This document shows positions 13,471 to 21,700 of a stretch of 25,074 nucleotides of DNA, one piece after another (positions within the stretch are counted from its first letter, which is position 1; every line of letters begins with the position of its first letter). Source of the DNA: a virus; the IMG/VR virus record IMGVR_UViG_3300010149_006393, positions 1-25,074 of that record; one strand, given 5' to 3'. A model generated the notes under the pieces. The model had not been told where the DNA came from. It was given only the letters and a program-made list of their open reading frames with translations, and ran no database searches. The position numbers were made by a program, and so were the translations under genes.

Positions 13471-13503
13471 TAGAAAGGTTTTATAATGACACTTAAAAAC
13501 TCA
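13471..13503. repeat. Right arm of 33-nt perfect inverted repeat
   Basis: Exact reverse complement of 13402-13434. It spans AGAAAGG, the ATG and the first six codons of PIN-PhoH. Perfect identity in coding as well as non-coding bases, including third codon positions, points to recent duplication or gene conversion rather than protein-level selection. Confidence 0.95.
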
Positions 13504-14808
13504 AAAAAATTATTTATTGTTGATACGAGCGTTCTTTTATATGATAAAAGTTGTATAGAAAACTTTAAGGGAAATGATGTTGTTATTCCTCTTGTCGTTT
13601 TAGAAGAATTGGATAAATTTAAGTCAAGAGAAGGTATTTTAGGAGAAAATTCAAGATATTTCAATAGATTTCTTGACGAACTAAGAAGTAACGGTAGTCT
13701 TCACGACGGAATATATCTTGAAGATCTTAATACGTCAATTAGAATAGAATCAAATAATTGTTGGGAAGGATTAACAAATTTAGATTCAAATTCAAATGAT
13801 AATTTAATAATTGCAACAGCAAATTATCTCAGAAAAAATAATGAAAGTTATGAAGATATTATAGTAATAACTAAAGACATAAACTTAAGAGTAAAATGTG
13901 ATGCTATAAATATTGCTGCAAATGATTACTATGCTGACTATGAGTTTCTAATAAATAAAAACATATTCTTGGGAATTAACCAGATTGAAGTAGAAAGAAA
14001 CGTAATTGACGACTTATACAATAATAAGCATATAGTCCTACGAAAGATTCCAGAGTTAACTGAAGTATGTGAAAATGAATGTGTTGTTCTTAAATCGAAA
14101 GACGAATCATCTTCAGCCTTGGCGATAAGAAAGTTTAACAGTTTAGTTTTAGCTACAAGCAAGCAAGATATTTTTAAAAAAACAAAACTAGAAGCAAAAA
14201 ACAAAGAACAGATATTTGCGCTAAATCTTTTGTTAGACGAAAATATTTCTTTAATGACAATGACAGGTGTTCCTGGAAGTGGAAAAACATATTTAGCACT
14301 AATGACAGCACTAAGTGAAATCGAAAAAGAGAAGAAAAAAAGAATTATATTCACTAGACCTATACAAACAGTAGGTAAAGACATAGGATTTCTTCCAGGT
14401 TCTTTAAGCGAAAAGATGGCACCGTGGTTATCACCTATTGTAGACAACTTCAGAAATCAGTTTGGCGACTTAACATATTTCAATATGATGATGGAAAAAG
14501 GTATCATCGATGTCGCACCTTTATCCTATATAAGGGGTAGAAGTTTTAATGATGCAATTATAATTGTTGACGAAGCACAAAATGCTACTGTTCACGAATT
14601 AAAGACTGTAATTACACGTACAGGTAAAAATTCAAAAATAATTCTACTAGGTGATATTGAGCAAGTAGATTTGCCATATATAAATAAGTATTCTAACGGT
14701 TTAACAATAGTTATTGAAAAACTTAAAAAAGAAAATCTAGTAGGTCATATTCATTTTGAAAAAGGCTACAGATCAGACTTAGCTAATATTGCTGCTAAAT
14801 TATTGTAA
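13486..14808 (+). CDS. phoH: PIN-PhoH fusion: RNase domain plus P-loop ATPase
   Basis: A 440-aa protein. The PIN nuclease domain covers residues 8-160, with acidic residues D13 (IVDTSVLL), E40/E41 (LEELDKF), D105 (NDNLIIATA) and D131 (TKDINLR) in the usual places. The PhoH ATPase follows: Walker A GVPGSGKT (261-268), Walker B IIIVDEAQN (358-366) and LLGDIEQVDLP (388-397). This is the PhoH2/YlaK layout, studied as ATP-dependent RNA unwinding and cleavage in mycobacteria. T4-like cyanophages often carry only the ATPase half, so the fused PIN domain is notable. AAAGG lies 8 nt before the ATG. The first six codons are identical to those of the divergent sigma-4-like gene. It probably acts in RNA turnover during infection. 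Confidence 0.92.
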   Translation: MTLKNSKKLFIVDTSVLLYDKSCIENFKGNDVVIPLVVLEELDKFKSREGILGENSRYFNRFLDELRSNGSLHDGIYLEDLNTSIRIESNNCWEGLTNLDSNSNDNLIIATANYLRKNNESYEDIIVITKDINLRVKCDAINIAANDYYADYEFLINKNIFLGINQIEVERNVIDDLYNNKHIVLRKIPELTEVCENECVVLKSKDESSSALAIRKFNSLVLATSKQDIFKKTKLEAKNKEQIFALNLLLDENISLMTMTGVPGSGKTYLALMTALSEIEKEKKKRIIFTRPIQTVGKDIGFLPGSLSEKMAPWLSPIVDNFRNQFGDLTYFNMMMEKGIIDVAPLSYIRGRSFNDAIIIVDEAQNATVHELKTVITRTGKNSKIILLGDIEQVDLPYINKYSNGLTIVIEKLKKENLVGHIHFEKGYRSDLANIAAKLL

Positions 14809-14821
14809 AAGGTTTTTTGAA

Positions 14822-15166
14822 ATGTCAAATCAAATCGATTTAAATAGGCGGAAAAAAATATACCCACTTTTAAGACAAAAGCCTGTATTTGGAAGTGCTA
14901 CTATTGGACCTGGCGGAGGTGGCGGTGGTAGTGGAGGTGAAGACCACTGTATTAATGCAGAAACTCACATAATTCCTTTTATCGATTCTCATAGCGAAAC
15001 AAAGAACTTTACAGGTACTTATACTACTTTACCTGTAGTTGCTGTGACGCCTGAAGATGAAAATGTAAATTTATTTATAACAAATTTAGAATTAACTTCT
15101 GTGACAATAGAAAGCTCTGCGCCATTTACAGGAAAAGTTCACCTTCAAGTATTTAAGGACAACTAG
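14822..15166 (+). CDS. Small virion-like protein: Gly-rich linker plus beta domain
   Basis: A 114-aa protein, start at ATG 14822 behind AAAGG; the longer in-frame reading overlaps PIN-PhoH. Residues 1-25 form a basic head (NRRKKIYPLLRQ), 26-39 a Gly/Ser linker (GPGGGGGGSGG), and 55-114 a beta domain (TYTTLPVVAVTPEDENVNLFITNLELTSVTIESSAPFTGKVHLQVFK). The 'LPVVxVTP...VNxFITNxxxxSxTI' stretch recurs in the next gene, so the two are tandem relatives. The strand pattern resembles H-type-lectin-like or fiber-tip domains. It stands just ahead of the giant fiber genes; a small tip or adapter role is inferred. Confidence 0.65.
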   Translation: MSNQIDLNRRKKIYPLLRQKPVFGSATIGPGGGGGGSGGEDHCINAETHIIPFIDSHSETKNFTGTYTTLPVVAVTPEDENVNLFITNLELTSVTIESSAPFTGKVHLQVFKDN

Positions 15167-15167
15167 T

Positions 15168-15386
15168 ATGTCAAAAACTTACGAAGTAGGTAAAGTTATA
15201 TTAACTAACAGTGAAATAGAAAAAATTGTTTCTTTAGCAGAAACATATAGTCAATCTCCTGTTATTAAAATTACTAGTAACAAAAACGTAAATATATTTA
15301 TAACTAATGTTAGCACAAATAGTTTTACGATAAACAAAAGTGCTTTAGAAGAAGTAACGATATACTATTCAGCTATAGAGAGATAA
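15168..15386 (+). CDS. Small beta-domain protein related to the preceding gene
   Basis: A 72-aa protein whose ATG follows the previous stop by 1 nt; AAGGA overlaps that stop. SPVIKITSNKNVNIFITNVSTNSFTI (residues 30-55) repeats the core of the preceding protein without its Gly-rich linker, then ends IYYSAIER. This looks like a duplication with loss of the N-terminal part. Function is likely the same: a beta-sandwich piece associated with fibers. Confidence 0.6.
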   Translation: MSKTYEVGKVILTNSEIEKIVSLAETYSQSPVIKITSNKNVNIFITNVSTNSFTINKSALEEVTIYYSAIER

Positions 15387-15389
15387 AAA

Positions 15390-18300
15390 ATGGCAGCAAA
15401 AGACTTTTTAAGTAATCAAATAAAAGTAGAAAAGATAATAGGCTCAAATTCAACGGGACCTAAACTTTTAGTATATCCGGATGGAAAAAGTACAAACGAT
15501 ACAGGTGGTATTGATTCATCAATGCTTGCAAACGTCGGATCAGATACATTTTTATTTGTTAGCGGATCAATTTTTGGAAAAGATAGGGGAGATGCAAATT
15601 CTGTTTCTGTTTTTGGTGGAGACGTCGTCGTAAGCGGTACCTTATATGCTGAAAGACAGGTCATAGAAGTTGATGAAGTACTGCCTGGTTATCTTTACGT
15701 TTCAGGCAGTCTAGCAGTTACCGGAAGTTCAATATTTAACTTAAACAAGACAGGAGATTCAGATTTTATTGTCAAGTCTCTTAATAAAGACAATGCAATT
15801 AAAGTTAATTCACTAGAAAATACAATACAATTTATGTCTGGTGGGTCTCCAACATCACCAGACGAATCAAAATATACAGATACAAATTACTTTGTTAGCG
15901 GATCAATAGGGTCAGCACATCAGCCATCAATAGGTCCACAAATCGGAAATGGAGATAGAGGTACTAGTGTTTTTGGCGGTGATGTTTTTGTTAGTGGTTC
16001 TATGTGGGCACGTGCCTTTAATGTAACAAATCTATCAGTTGATGGTGATACTATAAATCTTAAAGGTTATGAAGAAAATGGTTCGTTTTTATCAAGAAAC
16101 GTTGTTGAAGGATTTAATTCGATAGCATTAGGTACAAACAATGTTATAGAAAGTAAAAATTCTTTTGTTTTAGGCTCAAAAAACAACAGAATAGAAGGCA
16201 AAGATGATTTTGCCAACAGCTCAATAATATCTTCAATTGGTTCAACCATTTCAGGATCAAATAGTTCTATAATACTAGGCGGACAAAACAATGAGATTAA
16301 AGACTTTGCAGCACCTAGTTATGTTGCTTTTTCAAATAATGTCAAAGTAAGCCGCGCGGAAATTCTCGCACTTTATAGTAATGATCTAATCGCAAGCGGT
16401 ACAGTTAGTGAAACATTTGTTTTAGGCGCTAGTAATACTGTAATTGGTGCTCCAGAAGATGTTACTAGATTTAATCACGTTTTAGGACGAAATAATAAAA
16501 TTTACGGTGTTAATAGAAGTTTTATTTTAAACTTTTCAGATGAAGAAACTTATAAACCTGAAAACTTAGATAACCCTGAACCTTTAACATTAGTTTCTGG
16601 ATCTAATAATAGTTTTGTAGTTTCTAGAGGCAGTGACTTTATTTCTGGGTCTTACTCAAATGTAATTTTTACAGAAAACTCTGACTATACACTTGTTGAA
16701 GACTCGTTCATAAGTGGCAAAGAAAATACTTTACATAATGTTAAAAATTCAACAATATTTGAAAACAATATCAATACGACCGGATCAAACTATTTAACAG
16801 CTATTGGAGGTGCTAACTCTAATTACTCTGATGATAGTGTTGATGATTTAAATGATAGATTAACTAAAAGTGGAGTAAATTACTTATCGTCTCCTGGGTT
16901 TAATGTTTCATTAGGCGGCGACTTCTCTCAAATAAGTGGATCATACAATTCGCTAATTGGAGGTGCTGCAAATAAAGTTACTGGTTCAAATTCATCTATT
17001 ATTGGATCAATAGGGTCAACAATATCTAATTCAACAGGCTCAGTGATATTAGGTGGAGTAGACAATAGTACTAGTGCAAATGAAAACTTTATTATAGGAA
17101 CTGATAACACTTCTTCAGGTGAAAGATCTTTCTTGCTTGGACGAAATATTACAAATGACAGTGACGACTTTTATATAATTGGAAACGGTCAAGATTCTTC
17201 TAATACGAGCTTAGTCCTAAGCGCGTCAAAGTTTGAATTTGGAAACTTATCTAAAGAAAAAGTTTACGGTGCTGATACTAGCTTTTTCGTTAGCGGTTCA
17301 ATTGGTGCAAGAAGTAGATTTTTTGCAGGAAACACAAATAAAGATGAGTATTATGGCGTCTCTGTCTTTGGCGGTGACGTTCACATATCAGGCTCTCTTA
17401 CAGGAGGAAATTTTGAATTAACAAAATTATTCTTCGAGGGCGGCGAAGCAAAAGGAGTTGCTCGAGCTCTTGGTAATAAGGATGCATTTGATCTTAATTT
17501 TCTAACAAATAATTTCAATAGAGTTAATATTGATGGTGTTTCTGGAAGTCTAACTTTAGGAGGAATGATTCCTGCTGGCGAAGAAGAACACGTTCAATTG
17601 CACATTAGAACAGGCTCCGATGGGAGTTTTGATTTTAATAGTTCTTTAGATAAGTCACCTGCAAGTGAATTTCCTTTACTTATATCTAGAAACATATCAC
17701 AACCATCAGAAAATCAAGGTACTGGCAAAGAAGTAGGTTTAGCATTTTCATCATTCCCGACTTTAGGCATTAGCGATGAAGGATTAATAGATGAACCCGG
17801 TGCAGCTATAACACATAGAACAACAGGGTTCAATGCTAAAGGTGATCTTTTATTTAAAACAAAAACTGAAGTAGGACAAATATCATTAGGCGCTGCAGGT
17901 TCTTTAACAACTAAACTTGCCATTACAAGTGCAGGCGAAATGCTTCTCGGAAACGATAATCCTCAAGGTCACTACATTGATTTAAGAGTTACTGGTAGTG
18001 AGTGGCCTTTAATACAAGCATCAGGTTCTACACCTTCAGGAAGAATAATTTCTATTGGCGAAAACAAAAATGATACAAAAGGATTAAACCAGAAAGATAC
18101 AATTTTTAATGTTTACGGCTTTCCAGGATCGAAAAAGCTTTTACAAAATAGTCGATTAGTTTCTTCATTTGGCGGAGACGTTGTTGTAAGCGGTTCTTTA
18201 TATGTTGAAGCTCAACCTGGTGATGCGAGTTCACCGGGGATTGATTTAGATGGTTCTCTTTTAATAAAAGGTGATATTGAAAGCAAAGAACATAATCTGG

Positions 18301-18758
18301 ATATTAAAGCACCCGACGGAGATATTATATTAAACGCCGAATACGACGTAATTGTTGAAAAAGATTTAGTAGTAAAAGGCAATATTACAGGTTCACATAT
18401 AAAAGGTGACGGTTTAGAAATATCAAACGTCAACAAATCTTCAATATGGGAAGTAGTTGGCACAGATCCGGTTACTGGTGGAACTTTATTGTCACCGGGA
18501 GATTTTATAGACGGAAACACTGGAGTTCATATGGTAGACTTATTTGCGACAATAGACGAATCAAGGATACAAGGCAGACCTGAAATAGCATATTCTCCTA
18601 CAACAAATACGCGATTATATGATACTTATTTTGAAATAGAAAAAGATGCTATTGGTCAAGTAAAATATAAAAATTCTTCTACTGGTGTTGAAGGAACAAA
18701 GCCAATAGAAACTGAAAGAGTTGAGTCTCCTGAGCAATTAATCATTTCGCTTAAATAA
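15390..18758 (+). CDS. Giant fiber protein with YadA-like head repeats
   Basis: A 1122-aa protein starting 3 nt after the previous stop, with GAGAG just upstream. A module 'FVSGSIG...SVFGGDVxVSGS' occurs four times in whole or in part (near 15610, 15968, 17365 and 18167). Residues about 240-600 form a long left-handed beta-roll of the YadA-head type, with repeats such as NSIALGTNN, NSFVLGSKNN, SSIILGGQNN, SVILGGVDN and FIIGTDN. The N-terminus is short and the C-terminus beta/alpha (RLYDTYFEIEKD...QLIISLK), without a recognisable S74 peptidase/chaperone domain. No signal peptide, as expected for a virion part assembled in the cytoplasm. Probably a trimeric tail or baseplate fiber. Such repeats are best known from bacterial trimeric autotransporters, so the same fold serves here without the membrane anchor. 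Confidence 0.8.
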   Translation: MAAKDFLSNQIKVEKIIGSNSTGPKLLVYPDGKSTNDTGGIDSSMLANVGSDTFLFVSGSIFGKDRGDANSVSVFGGDVVVSGTLYAERQVIEVDEVLPGYLYVSGSLAVTGSSIFNLNKTGDSDFIVKSLNKDNAIKVNSLENTIQFMSGGSPTSPDESKYTDTNYFVSGSIGSAHQPSIGPQIGNGDRGTSVFGGDVFVSGSMWARAFNVTNLSVDGDTINLKGYEENGSFLSRNVVEGFNSIALGTNNVIESKNSFVLGSKNNRIEGKDDFANSSIISSIGSTISGSNSSIILGGQNNEIKDFAAPSYVAFSNNVKVSRAEILALYSNDLIASGTVSETFVLGASNTVIGAPEDVTRFNHVLGRNNKIYGVNRSFILNFSDEETYKPENLDNPEPLTLVSGSNNSFVVSRGSDFISGSYSNVIFTENSDYTLVEDSFISGKENTLHNVKNSTIFENNINTTGSNYLTAIGGANSNYSDDSVDDLNDRLTKSGVNYLSSPGFNVSLGGDFSQISGSYNSLIGGAANKVTGSNSSIIGSIGSTISNSTGSVILGGVDNSTSANENFIIGTDNTSSGERSFLLGRNITNDSDDFYIIGNGQDSSNTSLVLSASKFEFGNLSKEKVYGADTSFFVSGSIGARSRFFAGNTNKDEYYGVSVFGGDVHISGSLTGGNFELTKLFFEGGEAKGVARALGNKDAFDLNFLTNNFNRVNIDGVSGSLTLGGMIPAGEEEHVQLHIRTGSDGSFDFNSSLDKSPASEFPLLISRNISQPSENQGTGKEVGLAFSSFPTLGISDEGLIDEPGAAITHRTTGFNAKGDLLFKTKTEVGQISLGAAGSLTTKLAITSAGEMLLGNDNPQGHYIDLRVTGSEWPLIQASGSTPSGRIISIGENKNDTKGLNQKDTIFNVYGFPGSKKLLQNSRLVSSFGGDVVVSGSLYVEAQPGDASSPGIDLDGSLLIKGDIESKEHNLDIKAPDGDIILNAEYDVIVEKDLVVKGNITGSHIKGDGLEISNVNKSSIWEVVGTDPVTGGTLLSPGDFIDGNTGVHMVDLFATIDESRIQGRPEIAYSPTTNTRLYDTYFEIEKDAIGQVKYKNSSTGVEGTKPIETERVESPEQLIISLK

Positions 18759-18792
18759 TTAAATAAAACAAAGTAAATTAAAGGAAAAAAAT

Positions 18793-21700
18793 ATGTCAAT
18801 ATTAGTACCAAAAGCGCATAGAGACGGCTCTCAACTTGGTATGCATAAAAGAGAATGGTCAAATATTCTTTCTGAGCAAATATATTCTTCAGCTTCAATT
18901 ATTGATGGCGCAGTAATAACTTCAGGCTCAACTAGTCTTTTGGTTGATGGAAGACCACTAATTACATCTCCTTTTACAGAAGCCAGCATTTCAACCGAAT
19001 TAGCAGACGGCATAATTGGCTTACGCCTCAATAACTTAATGAAGCCAACAGCTGACTATGACATGGACGGCAATACACTAACTTCAGTTAGAACTCCTAC
19101 TTCTGCAGGTGAAGTTGCGACAAAGTATTATGTTGATCAAAATATTCAAGGCTTAAAGTGGAAACAGTCTGTTAGAATATCTTCACATTTAGAAGATCCA
19201 GACGCCAAACATTGGTCTAAAGGTGAACTAGTCTTAGTTTTTCAAGAGCAAACACCAGACTTACAGGATTATAAATTAATTGATGGTAACGAAGGTTGGC
19301 ATTATAACTCAAGCACAGAAGTTCTAACCTGGAAATACCCGACAGCTGTACAATATCTAAAACACCCGTCAAGCACTACAACAACCACTACCACAACACC
19401 TTTAAACAGTGGAAATCAGAATCTTATACCTACAAGTATAAATCACGTTTACCCACATCCAAATGGAGTACACTATAAGTCTGCAAATATTGATGATGTT
19501 TCTCTTGAAGATAGAAAAATAAACTTTAGAGAATTAATGTTTGACAGAGGTTTAGATAGTGCACCAGCTTATGGTGAAATTCAAATTGGTGATAGAGTTT
19601 TAATAAAAAATGCAACGCCTAAAACCATGAATGGTATATGGTTTTTTGAACAAACTGGTTCAAATTTACCTTATTCTACTTCGATAACTCATCCAGAACA
19701 TGAGTGGAATTGGAGTTTAAAAAGAGCATTAGATTTTGATCATAGTAGTGAAGTTTCTTCAGCAGCAGTTTTTATTGAAGAAGGTAATAAAAACGAAGAC
19801 AAGAGTTATGTTGTTACAACAAATACATCTTCGATAGCAGCACAAGCCATTGGCACTTATGATGTTGACTGGGCTATCTTTGGAACACAATTAGGCGACG
19901 ACATAACAATCTATAGAGATGCAACGCAAAGTGATCGATTTGAAGTCACCGGTGTTCTTAGAGATATTAACGATATCTTTTATGACTATACAACTGCAGG
20001 TAATTATGATGGTATAACTGGTAGAAAAAAAGTAATAGACGGAGAATTTCTTGTAGGTAATGGAACAACTTTTGTTGCTGAAAGTGGTAACGATGTTAGA
20101 TTGTCAATGGGGCTTGGCGATACAGATAGTCCTACGTTTGCAAACTTAACATTGACAGGTGGGGCTTTAACAGCTTCACACTTAATATCAAATAGCAACA
20201 ACGGTGCAGATCCAATAACAATTAAAAGCAATTTATCAGGAACATTTGAAATAACAGGTTCAAGTATTCGTTTAGATGAAGATTTAAATGCAAAAGATAT
20301 TGTAGCAAGAACCTTACTTACTTCTAAAGGTAATGCTCAAATAGACGGTAACTTAAATTCAAGTAATAACATAACTGCAGGAAAATCAATTTCAGCGCAA
20401 TTTGTAACTGCATCTGTTGCATTAAGCGCAAGTTATCTACAATTAAAAGAGTTTAACAATGTTACAGAGTTTACTACTACAAATGGTTATCCTACACAAA
20501 ACTCTTTATATATTGCTAATAATGCTTTATATTTTGATGGCACACAAATAGGAGGCTCAGGAGGCGGAGGTCAGCCTATAGAAAACGTTTTATATTACGG
20601 TGGTAATATAGTCTCGGATATTGCTTCTAGCAGCACGCAAGACCATTCAAACGCAGTCCTTTATATGCGTTTAGGTGTATCAGGTAGTCATTTAAGTGCA
20701 ATTACTGACGCAGCTGGAAGAGCAAATTATTACCAAATTCTTACAGGCTCTTTCCAAGAATTAACAGGGACTAAAGTAGATATTAATGGTGGTACTATAG
20801 ATTCAACTGTTATCGGTGGTTCTATACCGGCTGTTGGTACATTTAGTACATTAAATACTAATAATGCTAAAATAACAGGCGGTGAAGTTACTGGTAGTTA
20901 CGGAAAATTTACAGTACTTTCAGGTTCAGATGTAGATATTAATGGAGGTAGAATTGATAATACTGATATTGGGCTTGACGTAGCAGCACACGGTGTATTT
21001 ACTAATTTGACTGGCTCGACTCATATACACACACCTTTAGCCGAAATTGGCCGAATAGAATTAGAAGGTACTGGTACCCCTGGATTCATAGCAAATACAA
21101 TTATAGGTATGGATAGAAACGGTAGTACTAGCGCTCAAAGAGGTATGTTTACTCAGTTAACTGCTAGTCAGGGGATTGAAACTACTGGAATTAGTACACT
21201 TAACGGTACTAACAAAGCCCTTAGTAGAATAAGCAACTTTACAATTGATAATACATGCCAGATTGATGCAACAACCACTACAGCAACAGATGCCAACTTT
21301 ACAAATTTGAAGGTAACTAATTTACAAATGCCTCAAAATGGTACTACAGATGATCCTGCTAATGTAGGTAATCATTATTTCAAGCTTTTTGCAGATTCCA
21401 ATGTTCGAAGTGAAATTACACACAGATCAGGCAAAGAATTATTAATCAAAGCCACTGAAATGACGGGTACTAGAGCATACTTTAATCATATAGAAGTTAA
21501 AGCTGGTGAAGTTACTGCTAGTTACGGAAACTTTACTTCACTAACTGGCTCGAAAGCTTTATTTTCCGAAGCTATTATTAATAATGCTAAGATAACTGCA
21601 GGTGAAATGACCGGTAGTTACGGAGAGTTTGTAATACTCTCAGGTTCAGACGTAGACATTAATGGTGGCACAATTGACAATGTAATTATAGGCGAAGATA

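Noticed and set aside
19372-19401. ACA/ACC/ACT-rich tract as a microsatellite or regulatory repeat
   Set aside because: It is in frame and encodes a Thr linker typical of fibers; codons vary, so it is a protein feature.
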